From: Romanomermis culicivorax
Taxonomy: Eukaryota > Nematoda > Enoplea > Mermithida > Mermithidae
Reading direction: 5' to 3'
Assembly (NCBI GenBank): GCA_963922205.1
Contig: CAWUHX010000008.1
Coordinates: 150,282-214,281 of the forward strand
DNA: 64,000 nucleotides
In this document: piece after piece, positions 54,041-64,000 of the stretch
How the letters are laid out: each line of letters begins with the position of its first letter
Numbering within the stretch: position 1 is the first letter of the stretch
Program-made: the position numbers and the translations under genes
The notes under the pieces: model-generated
What the model saw: the letters and a program-made list of their open reading frames with translations, nothing else
Databases searched by the model: none
What the model was told of the DNA's origin: nothing

Positions 54041-54653
54041 TGTTGGGGATGTGCTTACGGCAGTAGCAATCCCACATCTATGCAAAATTGGTGAATCGAC
54101 AAAGTTACGATTCCACCAAAAAGGAAGAAAACATTCATTATTCGTGTTTACTTTCTTGCAATTTGGTGTGTTTTGGGCGAGTCGCGTCCGTCATAACATT
54201 GTATTGTGTTGCTTCGCCTAGTAAAGGCAAACGTCGACAGCCCCACACCAGATTTGCATATTATTGATATAATAATTATTTATTATTTATACTATTACTA
54301 TTTCTCGCGCATTGAGCGGTTGGAGGGAGTCGTCTTACACAGGACCCAAGCCAAGGTGAAGCCCCAGTCCTTTTGGATATTAGCGAAGTGAGTTCTGTGT
54401 ATTTGTGTGAACCTTTAGGAGGCATCTGGGGAGACCCTGAGTGCCCTTTGATTGCAAGAGTTAGAGTTTCCAGTTACTTATTAGTGACTGAAGGTTGTGT
54501 TTATTTCTGCTTAAGGACTGTTGCACTGTGTTCAGTTGATTGCTAATAGGAAGCTCCTTTGAGTGACCTACAGTAGTCGATTGAGTACAAGCCGATAGGA
54601 CTTGAGTCATATTGCTGACATCTTCGGATCTGAGCAGAGATATAAACATAACA
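54041..54653 (+). repeat. 3' LTR of the large element
   Basis: 613 bp. Partner of the LTR at 30287-30899 with about 11 substitutions and no indel. Followed by GGAC (54654-54657), the right target duplication. Confidence 0.92.
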
Positions 54654-55362
54654 GGACTATTAAAACGGGTCATTTTTTAGGTCTGTATATTGACTCACAG
54701 AGGCATTATGTCCCATCTTTCTAGCACATTTAAATCAGCATAGGTCCTGTCGAGCAACAGTTGGAGTTGGTGTAGTGGTACAACTACCGGTTCAAGAGTT
54801 AATGATGCTCTCACTATAGCACCTATCCTATCTATGCAAAATTTTGCAGATGAAAGGATACCATTTTTTGAAGAAAATTTGGTAGGGATTCATCCTTTTT
54901 TCCTACATAAGTTCCAATTGTGGGCACATCTGCCTGTATGTCTATTTTTTACAGCAGTGGTTACGTCCAGAAAACAGCCAATGTACTACTTATATACATC
55001 TGTCAATGCTTTTTACTATTCGCCTAATAAATGAAAGTAAGATTCACATTGAATGATGTTATACTCCATGAGCATCCATGGCACATTGTGACCTTTTTGT
55101 GTAAAGCTAGACGGAAACAACTAGGGGAGCACATTTTTCTATTGCATGCTAGCAAACTTAGGTTACTCTGTGACTGAATGTGGTATTTGGTATACTGAGA
55201 ACTATCGGACTGTACTGACCATCACTTCTGGGATACTATCTTCAGTGAGCCACATGAATCTGTTGCACACCATTAGTTAACTCTATAAAGTATTGCTGAC
55301 CTCGCATGACATTACACAAAGATTAAACATTGCACGAAATAACCATCCCACTCCTTCTTTGA

Positions 55363-55368
55363 TTTATT
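55363..55368 (-). promoter_or_regulatory. Polyadenylation signal of paralogue B
   Basis: AATAAA on the minus strand, 43 bases after the stop codon, at the position matching paralogue A. Confidence 0.65.
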
Positions 55369-55410
55369 CATGCTTTTATCATCATTCAAAAACATAGTTT
55401 ATCAAAGAAT

Positions 55411-57367
55411 TCATACATTTCCAAATTTTCGGAATTGTTGGTCCGTACTTCGTCCACTGCCTTTGTGACAACCTCCATCACAATTGCATTGGAAAATGTT
55501 GCATCTCCCAACGCCACAATCTTCAGAAAAAACTTCTGATAATCTTTGACATAAAAATTCAGTAAAGTAGACTTACTCATGCCAATACCGATTACACGTG
55601 GTTGTATGCAGTCATTGCAGCATGTGTACATAAGCGACTCCTAAAAATTGTAATCTATGATCGGCCTGAGTCGGCTAAGTCTGTAATCGTTAACATGAGA
55701 AATTGTGAGCAGAATTTTTCCGTGAAATACATTGATCAATGATGTTCAATACATCAATCAGTGATATCAAAATCTTCTGAAAATCAATTTACTCCAGACG
55801 CTGCTTTTCCTTTTTCGTTTGGAGATGCTAGACCTTTTCTCGGCCAGAAAATTCAGCATGCAAGAACCCCTTGATTCAAATTCTTTCTAATGAACTTCAG
55901 CAGCTGTTACAAATACTTGCCTGGAAGAGTACTGATTTTTGAATCCCTCATGATCAGTGCATAAAACTAGAGATTGACAGTTCTACGTTTCTCATTTCAC
56001 TTGACCACATATAGCTTGCTCAAGGAAGAAAAACAATATACCTCTGCATCACTGATGAAAATTTTTGTGAATTTTGGAAACTAATCCCTCATATGAAAAT
56101 GTCCAAAAAATACTGCAGGTGGACGCAGAAAAGGATTCATGAAGCTTCTAAGGAGCCAATGCTAACTTCTGCCTAAGGGGCTAGTGTCGTAGCAATCAAC
56201 CTTATTATTGGAAATTTTTGGGTAGTCACTACAGAGCTGACTGTATAGTTGAATATTCACAGTGATTATGGAGGCTGGGATGGGTCAGAACATCTGCATT
56301 ATTTGTCAGACTTTGTTACTAAAACCAAAGCATGACAGTTTTTACTTCATAGGTAAACGATGTGTGAACAGGAGTCAATCACAAATACTCGACTTAGAAG
56401 AAAAAAGTAAAAAGGCTCGACTATAACTAGAGAAAATGGGACAAAAAATTTCACAACAGCAGAATCAACCTAAGCAATACTGATAATTAACAAGCTTTTT
56501 CACATACAGAGATGTACGATAGTAATTTGTTGATCAATGCTACATATTTGAAAGCATTCTGAATTATTATTTTATTCATTCTTTGAAATGACTTTTTGTA
56601 GCAACTAAACCTCTCTCGTGTACCATATTCATTCTATTAATATCTGAAAATTTACATGTTTCAAGCATCGGTTTAGACTCTCTTAGAGGCGGTCATTCTA
56701 GGAAAGAAATTTCGGCAGTTGTGCACACATTTCATTAACTTGAAAATGCATTCAAGTGACATGAATACCTTAACACTAAGTGAATCTGAAAAAATTCTGA
56801 TTTCATGAAGATCTTCTCATTAATAGAAGTTGACAGTGTGAGTATGTATACTTGCTGCTAATGCCCGAGAGAAATTTCAGGTGCAAATGGTCGGCAGGTA
56901 TCATAAAAATTTTGATCTACCTTGCATGAATTCTTTAAGGGATAGCTTTGATTAGAATTTAGAGATCAGTGAGATGATTACCCCAACGTGTGATCCCACC
57001 TTTATACTCCGAATAGAATTTATGTGTATTATTGAAAGAGCAACATTTCGTCTCCTATTCCATAGTATTTACTCATGTGGCCATATTGTAAATTTAAGGT
57101 ATGTCTTTAAACAAATCGATGCAATTTCCATGTCAGAGTCTTTTGGTAACTCCTGAATAATTTTTGTTTTCCAGCCTACAGCTGCTTTTGAATTATCCAA
57201 ATGGAGATCGACTTTCAAAGGTAATTCAGGTAATTTACCTCTGTAATAGTTGACTTGAGAATCTTCGACTTTTTGTCTTGATAAGTGTTGCAGCATTCAG
57301 AGTTAATTTTACTATACGGCATGAAGGCAAATATGCACAGTATTAATGTAAACTTCATCATTAACAT
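55411..57367 (-). CDS. Secreted cysteine-rich protein, paralogue B (3 exons, 105 aa)
   Basis: Coding exons are 57367-57239, 55640-55577 and 55535-55411. Introns are 1598 and 41 bp, in the same phases as in paralogue A. Exon 1 encodes a signal peptide (MLMMKF, core TLILCIFAFM) followed by ECCNT. Exon 2 (64 bp, as in A) contains YTCCNDC. Exon 3 has EDCGVGRC, QCNCDGGC, then GRST and RKFG where A has GRCT and RKCG. B thus keeps 10 cysteines and lacks exactly the last two of A. The stop has moved two codons, to TGA. Exon 3 is one codon shorter at its start. An acceptor TTTTCTTATAG lies 19 bases before the ATG. The conserved splice sites, frame and polyadenylation signal argue for a working gene; function is unknown. 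Confidence 0.78.
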
Positions 57368-58135
57368 GATACTACAGTCTGCTTCCTATAAGAAAAGAAA
57401 TTCTGTTTTCCGATTCTCCGCTACATTTTACTCATATTTGTGGGCACACTCAATTAACCTACCACCTTTTTGATTGAAATATCCTATGCCAAAAGCAATA
57501 TTTGAACGATTTTAATATTGATCTTGTTTTCGTTTTTTTGAGTCAATAGCATTCTATCAAAAACAGAGGAACATTGAAAAATACGATTGCTGGAATCTCA
57601 CATTCAAGCAAACATTCATTTTACTATAATTGACACACCAATCAAAATATTTGCAAGCATGATGAAAGTCATAGATGTCATGCATAAATACTAAACTTTT
57701 TCATCAGAACAATTCATGCAGTCTTTTAGACATAAGAATTCAAGATGAATCAATTGTTCCCGACTCTTTTCTATAGGTAGCATTCTGTGTAAGTTGCTAG
57801 CAAATAAAAAGCTTCACACAATAAACATAATGAATTTGAAGTGCTTCACATGAATAATTCACCACCAGAAAATGCTTGTCACATCAAAAAATCACTAATG
57901 TCAAAATACTGCTTGTGCATTATTCATAGTCAAAAAAAATCCAAAAAGGACATTTGGTTGAGGATTATGCTCACAATTTGTACCAAAAAATGGCTTTTCA
58001 AGGGTAACACTTTAGTACTTGATCATGACTATAGTCCTCATTACGTGTCCCATTTAAGAGAAATTAGCGAATCAAAGGCATAGGATTCTTTCAAAAAATT
58101 CAAACCTGTTTCCTTGCAATTTCAATTTTTTGGAT

Positions 58136-58435
58136 TATGACAGGCTCAAAACACTGCACAGACTTAGTCAGACTACTTAGTCTGAATCACCTTATTAATT
58201 TTAACTTGAATTTTCGAACATTTATGTAAAAAGGATTCGATCCCTGAGTCAGTTGCATGGGATGAGGAAATCCCATCGGTAGACCAAGTTGTTATTTGTT
58301 AGCAGAAATATTGTATCAGAAACTATGTGATTTGTGCTTTATGAGAAAATTGTTGCAGGCGTTTACTTACTGAAGATGTTACATAAAACAATTTATTCTG
58401 CGAAATTAAATGATTCAAAATGAATGTTTTCTACC
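58136..58435. other. Intergenic, no gene seen
   Basis: AT-rich sequence past the end of the segmental duplication. Nothing is recognised. Confidence 0.4.
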
Positions 58436-58680
58436 AAGTAATTTTTTGGCAAAACAAAATTAGAAATACGAAAAAAAGTTTAGGTGCTTTCTCTAATGCC
58501 ATATTTAAATGTTATCAAATGCAGTCCCTAATTGTTGGCTTCAGCTGATCACAGGAATATCAGAATTCGAATTTAAAAGAATTAAGGTTTTTTGTTTTAG
58601 TTTTTTGTCATTTTCTATGCGATCATCAACTCATTATCATGATAATCTGACCTAAATTTTGAAAACGTGTGTTCACTTCA
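58436..58680 (+). repeat. Inverted duplicate block, left copy
   Basis: Matches 60712-60960 in reverse complement: CTAATTGTTGGCTTCAGCTG, ATCACAGGAATATCAGAA, TTTGTTTTAGTTTTTTGTC and CATGATAATCTGA. The copies are diverged but collinear over ~245 bp. Confidence 0.75.
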
Positions 58681-59689
58681 TTTATGTGAAGAAAAAATGT
58701 TTCATTTTTATGACTTCTCTTCTACATTGCATATGCTTTGCTAAATCTAACATCAGAACTGGTCTAAATTTTCTAGGCTCTGCAAAAATTTAGTGTTGAT
58801 TTGATTAGGGATTTTAGCCACATCGATAATTTGAAGCCAGATCTTTTTGTGCCAAATGTGATCATGGGTATTACAAAAAAAATTTATTAGCGAACATAAT
58901 CGAATATATTTTTTTGTATTTAAGCAAACTCAACTATAATCATGAAGTTTATGTGAATCTAAGCTATGGCCAAATGTGATAGAATATATTTCTTCCATTT
59001 GACAAATCCAAAATTGAATCTGCTCATGACCATTGGTCAACTATATGCAAAAAAAAATTTCTAAAACATTTGTAATAAATTAAAATGTGATTCAACACAT
59101 TTACAAGAAACATTTACATTCTGTAATATTTGATTTCCACTTTTTCAGTAAGATCTACTTATATTTTACAATTTCAACATGATAATTCTAGCAGAGAATC
59201 ATCCTGGAAAAATTCATGGCGATGTCCCAGTTGACTGCATTTGAGGGGATGGCAGAATAAAACACCAAGGTATATAGTAAATAATGCAAAGAGTAATTTA
59301 GAAAAAGCTTAATACCTAATGTTACATTGTCTCTATTTTTAACATGAGAAAACACTTTTGAAGTAATTTTGTTGGCGGAATAATATTACTTAATGACCAA
59401 TTATGGAACCATATTTATATGACTGGGGAAACCAGATCAGCAAATACCAAAGTTTCCCCGAAAAATTGGCTTTGCTGGTAAATTTTCGGCAAGTTGCATA
59501 GAATCAGCTTCAGTTATGGTGACTACATCATAGGAGTATCATCGGATACTTAATCTCTGTAGCTTCTAGGGCACACCCAACGATTGTCCAATAGATCATG
59601 TTTCTGCTTATGAACTGCACCTATAAAATATAACATTAGTCATAGAAAAAAAGAATAGGTATATTGCAACACTACTGTAAAAATTAGGA
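58681..59689. other. Intergenic, no gene seen
   Basis: AT-rich sequence with no supported exon, repeat boundary or RNA gene. Confidence 0.4.
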
Positions 59690-59890
59690 CATTATTACAT
59701 TCGAATGTACAAACCCTGGCATGGCAAACAGTATGCATGTAGCCAGCAGACTCTGACACTGCTTAGTTTGATGATTAATCTGCTTTTAAGGAAGGGTGAC
59801 TTTTGATAAAAAATCTTCCATTGAGCAAACATTTGTCTTTGTGATTTGGGTAAAGTGCAATTCCATTCTGTATTCAATTCATATTTCTAG
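59690..59890 (-). repeat. Duplicated genomic block, inverted copy
   Basis: The reverse complement matches 9770-9960 and 62200-62400: ACAAATGTTTGCTCAATGGA, AGCAGTGTCAGAGTCTGCTG, ATGCATACTGTT, GTTTGTACATTC. Confidence 0.65.
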
Positions 59891-60424
59891 CAACAGAAAT
59901 TTAAGCTGCACAAGATTGAACTGTTGCATAGTGAATTTGTGAACATAACCTTAAGAAATAACAAAGTCTATGGTAGACCTGAATGCATCAATGAATATTC
60001 GATAAACTATATGAGGAAGAGTCTGCATTTATTACTTTTAAAATAACACATCTAATAGTGGAATTGATAACTCCTAACAACTTCAGCAATGCCAAACTAA
60101 TAATTTTCCCCATAGACCTTGTTGATAATAAAATTTGCATAAATGTGGTAAACAATGCAAACTTTTACCACATCTATTCTCAGCATTGAAAGCGGCACAT
60201 GACAGACCATCTTGAAAAATACAATAATCTTCTCAAGATCAACCATTAAATTCTGATAATTTCTGCAATACGCAATTCTGAAATTGTGTTAATTTTTTAA
60301 GGTTATAATTGTGGTCTGTCTTTCATCACATAGTATGTTTTTTATCTTACACTGTTATATCAAGTGTGACTAGTTACCTATACATATCATTTGGTGTCAA
60401 TCAGATCAAGTACAGGCAATTTTC
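59891..60424. other. Intergenic, no gene seen
   Basis: Nothing recognised. Confidence 0.4.
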
Positions 60425-60625
60425 AATTATCCTTCATGTTGAGGCAACATGTTCCCACTACTCAGGGCCTCAGTAAAAGTATTGATAGGTCTGGGACTTG
60501 AACCCGGGATCTTGTTGCTATTGTCCACACAGTCTAACCAACTCAGCCAACCAAGCAGCGGGAGAGGCACTCTCTTTTTGCAACAGTTCATAGTTGAGGT
60601 GGTTGCTCCGGCCACTCTCAACATC
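60425..60625 (-). mobile_element. tRNA-derived SINE or tRNA pseudogene
   Basis: The minus strand has A-box-like TTGGCTGAGTTGGTTAGACT (60550-60530) and a perfect B box GGTTCAAGTCC (60504-60494), spaced as in a tRNA. A tail runs to about 60425. The head differs from that of the SINEs at 427 and 2327, so it is another family. I could not fold a convincing anticodon arm, so it is not called as a tRNA gene. Confidence 0.6.
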
Positions 60626-60711
60626 CCTCAGCCGTCGAGTTTGAGGTACAGTCATGAGCAAGCAGTGATGGAACATTTTTTCTTCAGCAATCAGTAGTTT
60701 ACAAAACAAGA

Positions 60712-60960
60712 GAACACAAGTTTTCAAAAATTAAATCAGATTATCATGAAAATAAGTTAATGATGGCATAGAAAACGACAAAAAACTAAAACAAAGAACC
60801 TTAATTACTTGAAATTCGATTTCTGATATTCCTGTGATCAGCTGAAGCCAACAATTAGGGGTTTGCATTTGATCATATTTAAATATGGGATTTAGCAAAA
60901 GAGCCAAAACTTTTTCTCCTATTTCTAATTTTGCTTTGCCAGAAAAAAACTATTTTGAGA
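60712..60960 (-). repeat. Inverted duplicate block, right copy
   Basis: Reverse complement of 58436-58680, diverged. Confidence 0.75.
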
Positions 60961-62069
60961 TTCCTGACTGAGTCCTTACCCTGAGGCTAATTTGGCAAGA
61001 TGGGGTTGTGAGGCAGTTGGTACTAATAGACAAAGGTAGAATGATGGGGATTGTTATTGAGCAAAACAAAAAGGCAAGTAAGAATACAAAAATTCACAAC
61101 AGGGAAAAAACACCAAGGTCGGTATGAATGAGCAACCAACACCCTGTAGGAGACATTGCAGCTATTACACACTTTACCAAAAGTCAGTAGCCAAAAATAT
61201 ACCAATAGGATCACACTGATGGACACCGAGGAATGTCCACCAAAACTCAAACTTCTAAATAATGAGTGAACCTTGAAATGACAACCATCGTTGGTGGAGT
61301 GGAACACAATCAAACAATATAAGTGACAAGTCCTCACTGGCGACAAAAGAAAAACAGCACACAAAGTCTAATAATTAATTACCCAATGATTAAAAATGGC
61401 CAAGCGATGCCAAATGATAACTACAAATGTTATGCAGAACTTCATCATCCATTTGTTTTTTGATACCAAAAATAGTATAGCACAAACTGTTTTGAAATAT
61501 TTGTTTAACTAATTGGAAGTAAACCTACTTTAACAACAAAGAACTTTAAAACTAAAAGGAATGATAATAGAGGACAAAAGGTCAAAGGAATCGACCCTCC
61601 GACACATTTAATAACTGACAACGATTTTAAAAGCTGTTTTTTCCTATGGAACAATAGGGAATGCAATTAACGTAACATAACCCAATGAAAGGGCACTTCC
61701 GTTCTGAATAGTTCCATAGGAAGTTACCATTGGTTGTTTTAAAAAAAAATTGCAGTTTTTTTCATGACCACAAGTCGATTTTCAAGCTGAATGTTTCATG
61801 TCCACAATCCAGACCATTTCAGAGTAGAAATGACCCATTAGTTTCACAACTGATCACCTGCTGATAATAGTTTCAAAACTGCAGGATGCAAGAAAAGATT
61901 CAGGGAACAAAAATTTTGCCAGGTACATAGTAAATGGCAACATAACTAACATTTTCTGAATGCTTATTAGCATGTTCTATGTCAAAAACTATCTGCCTGT
62001 TGGAGAAAGAAACAGTGGGCTATGACTAGATTGGTAGCTTCTGAACTAAAAATACATTTGGTTTTAGTT
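60961..62069. other. Intergenic, no gene seen
   Basis: A 113-residue minus-strand frame (61364-61023) has no motif or splice support. Nothing else is recognised. Confidence 0.35.
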
Positions 62070-62460
62070 CCAAGCGTTTTCTGAATGTTTTTAGGTTACC
62101 TAAATGCCTCCTCAACAGCTCCATGATGTATTGTGTCATGGAACCATTAAATTCACTACCAAACAGTTCAGCTTTCTGCCGATGAAACTCGTGGTGCTAG
62201 AAAATTAGAATTGCGTACAAAATGGAATAGCACTTGCTCTGAATCCTAAAGGCACATGCACACTCAAAGGAAGATTGATATGAAAGTCATATTTTCTGGA
62301 AAGTGGATCAATCTTCTACAAATGCAGTGTCAGAATCTGTTGCCTTCTTCCTTACTGTTGGCTAGCATTTGTACATTCAAATGCTGTTGTCCTTACTTTG
62401 ACAGTAATTTTACAGTGTACATATGTAATCCCTGTATGACGAATGTTGTATTTTGTGGGT
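62070..62460 (+). repeat. Duplicated genomic block, copy 3
   Basis: Aligns with 9590-10040: TTTTCTGAATGTTTT, GCCTCCTCAAC, AAATGGAATAGCA, GCAGTGTCAGAATCTGTTG and CTGTTGTCCTTACTTTGACA. Non-coding as far as I can tell. Confidence 0.65.
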
Positions 62461-64000
62461 CCATGCACTATTGAGAATGAAAAACTGGGAAGCAAATACA
62501 TTCTTCTGATCTTTTGTCAAATCATGTACCCCATAGGACAGCAAATTTGGGATTAAACTGAATTCATCCAGAATAATCTTCAAATTATTTTTTAAAGATA
62601 TCTGCAAAAGATTTTGACAATAAAATTATTTGTAATTTTTCGATTCTCACTCATTCCATATAAACTGAGCACATTGCATTCAGGCATATCGAGGATGACA
62701 ATCTAGGCAAGTTCAAAACCTTTGAATCCCCAATGATCTTAAAGGTTGACAGTATAGAAGTTGTGGCATTAGCATCTTCAGGATATTAATATGGTAGCAG
62801 ATGTGCCATCATTGTGAAACAAATTAAAATCTTCAAAAAATGGAAAAAAGGATTACAACAAGTGATCACACTCCTTCATGTTTTAGCCGTTGAGTTAGAA
62901 TCCTATCAAATTCATTATAAGTATTCAGAGTCAATGACACTAATTTTAATACTTACAAGAAACGGTTTCCGAGTGTGCATTCTGAAATTGGACATTCTAC
63001 AGTGCACTGCGGAGACTGTTAGATTGAGATGAGGATGTGATATGTGTTTTCACTTATAAACCTTTGTGACTGAAATACTGGAAAGTGGATTATATTCTTG
63101 GGATTTTCTACCAGACTATTGGTCACATAGGGACTGGAGGTTCTGAAGTAAATGAATTAGTCCCAAATACTCTTTTTAATTTTTTAAAAAATGTCCATGT
63201 AAACGGTTCCAGGGTGGTTTCCAAGTGAAGCTTCTGAAATTCCGCTATTGTGCACTGTGTTACAACACTAATGGATTTTTGTGACCATGGTCATTTTCAT
63301 TCCAAAATTTGTATGAATCTTAAGAACAATAGAAAATTTGTTTTACTTGATCGCAGGAACATCAAAAAAAAAACATTTGATAAAACTATCTATAGTCAAA
63401 AAGTACTTATGTGATAAAAGAAAGACATCTTACAAACTTCAATTAAATTCAAAGTCGTATATAGCAGGAATTATTAGAGGTGAATCGTTGGTCAAAAGAA
63501 AATTGTTGCAGTTTTCAAGATGGCCTATTATATGTAGGTTATAGAAGTTGCTGAGATCCGATCTTGGCAAATTTTCCATTCTCCCCACATTTATGATAAT
63601 TTTAATATTAACAAGGCCTTTGGGAAATTTATTAGTGTGACATCACCCAAGTTTTTATGAGTTATCAATTGCCCTATAAAAGAGATAATTTAGAGATAAT
63701 ACCTGGAGACTTTAATTTGATCATGATTCATGCATCCTTCATTGTGATAGCACTCTTGACTCGACTAAAGCAGTCTTGACTCGCCTGAATTGAGTAAATA
63801 AGTCTGCCGATACTCAAAAACCTGGTAAAGTTTAGAGAATTAGTAGATTAGTAGATGAGAAAATTAGTATCGGGATGTTAAATGGAATAATGGCTCCATG
63901 TAATATTCATTCATGTTATTTTTTTGACAGTTTTACCCAGACTGCATTCTTGAATATAGACTGATAAAGTGAATATGTTAATATAGACTATTAACTTCAA
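62461..64000. other. Intergenic, no gene seen
   Basis: AT-rich sequence to the window edge, with only short frames and no splice-flanked exon or repeat that I can support. Confidence 0.4.

Larger units (their letters stand above)
30287..54653 (+). mobile_element. Large Ty3/gypsy-like LTR retrotransposon with extra exonuclease gene; hosts a nested element
   Basis: 613-bp LTRs at both ends (TGTTGGGG to ATAACA) are flanked by GGAC at 30283-30286 and 54654-54657. Duplication copy A shows a single GGAC at the matching site (about 15296). The order is LTR, PBS, Gag-Pol in one frame, a 1.2-kb gap, ORF2 (DEDDy exonuclease plus RGG tail, interrupted), a 3' module, a purine tract and LTR. The span is 24,367 bp, of which 10,352 bp are the nested insertion and its extra TSD, leaving an element of about 14.0 kb. 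I count about 11 differences between the LTRs (about 1.8%). Gag-Pol is intact, so Pol may still be functional even though ORF2 is broken. Confidence 0.9.
54658..58135 (-). repeat. Segmental duplication copy B, gene-bearing part
   Basis: Matches 15300-15487 (first ~230 bases) and then 19130-22510. Here the two parts are continuous, so the 3.6 kb between them in copy A is extra there. It contains the second cysteine-rich gene. Confidence 0.8.

Noticed and set aside
30287-54653. A single giant (24-kb) retroelement with two extra gag genes on the opposite strand
   Set aside because: The opposite-strand part has its own LTRs and CAAA target duplication, so it is a nested insertion; the host is about 14 kb.
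55386-55631. An 81-codon minus-strand frame across exon 2, intron 2 and exon 3 of paralogue B
   Set aside because: It retains the 41-bp intron, which shifts exon 3 into a frame without the conserved cysteines. The spliced model keeps the cysteine pattern in both paralogues, and the same frame is broken in paralogue A.
57069-57296. A 75-codon minus-strand frame overlapping the end of exon 1 of paralogue B
   Set aside because: It is out of phase with the signal-peptide frame and lies mostly in intron 1; copy A has stops there.
60487-60556. Functional tRNA gene on the minus strand
   Set aside because: A and B boxes are present, but no acceptable anticodon arm or acceptor stem could be paired, and an unrelated tail follows.
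61395-61455. A minus-strand MMKFCITF-like start resembling the signal peptide exon of the cysteine-rich genes
   Set aside because: No upstream acceptor, no ECC motif and no downstream exon were found; likely chance.

Overview
The window looks like gene-poor, AT-rich chromosomal DNA of an invertebrate animal. Supporting signs are spliced genes with GT-AG introns (one only 41 bp), AATAAA polyadenylation signals, tRNA-derived SINEs, short DNA transposons with inverted repeats, a Penelope-like fragment and Ty3/gypsy-type LTR elements. I cannot name the species. Almost every long reading frame belongs to a mobile element.

Region by region. 1-9.6 kb is a patchwork of repeats: two copies of one SINE family, a decayed solo LTR, a 213-bp tandem repeat, two inverted-repeat elements (one carrying a solo LTR with a clean 4-bp target duplication) and a strong hairpin. 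9.6-15 kb holds an older duplicated block, a foldback element rich in GGGCTAAAT-like motifs, one plausible host exon and an A-rich tract. 15-22.5 kb is copy A of a segmental duplication. Its other copy, B, runs from about 25.8 to 58.1 kb but is swollen by LTR elements. Each copy carries one paralogue of a small secreted cysteine-rich protein gene on the minus strand (A: 19569-21745; B: 55411-57367). Both have three exons with identical exon 2 and intron 2 lengths.

Inside copy B are two separate LTR insertions. The first (25863-30000, TSD GCTT) is a gag-only element whose Gag has four zinc knuckles and three in-frame stops. The second (30287-54653, TSD GGAC) is a large Ty3/gypsy-like element. 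It has an intact single-frame Gag-Pol (30994-37578) followed by a second gene, ORF2. ORF2 starts with a DEDDy-type 3'-5' exonuclease domain with all five signature residues and ends in an RGG-rich tail. ORF2 is split by a nested element (41111-51458, TSD CAAA) of a related gag-only family, arranged LTR-gag-LTR-gag-LTR. The middle LTR is a hybrid of the two outer LTRs, the expected product of unequal crossing-over. Without the insertion and one TSD copy, ORF2 would be one frame of 1327 codons.

The large element and its nested relative share PBS, Gag core, an unusual CHHC zinc knuckle, the end of ORF2, a paired-hairpin 3' module and LTR ends. The gag-only family is therefore plausibly a deletion derivative that relies on its larger relative for Pol. 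58.1-64 kb has no convincing gene: one SINE, inverted duplicate blocks and otherwise featureless AT-rich DNA.
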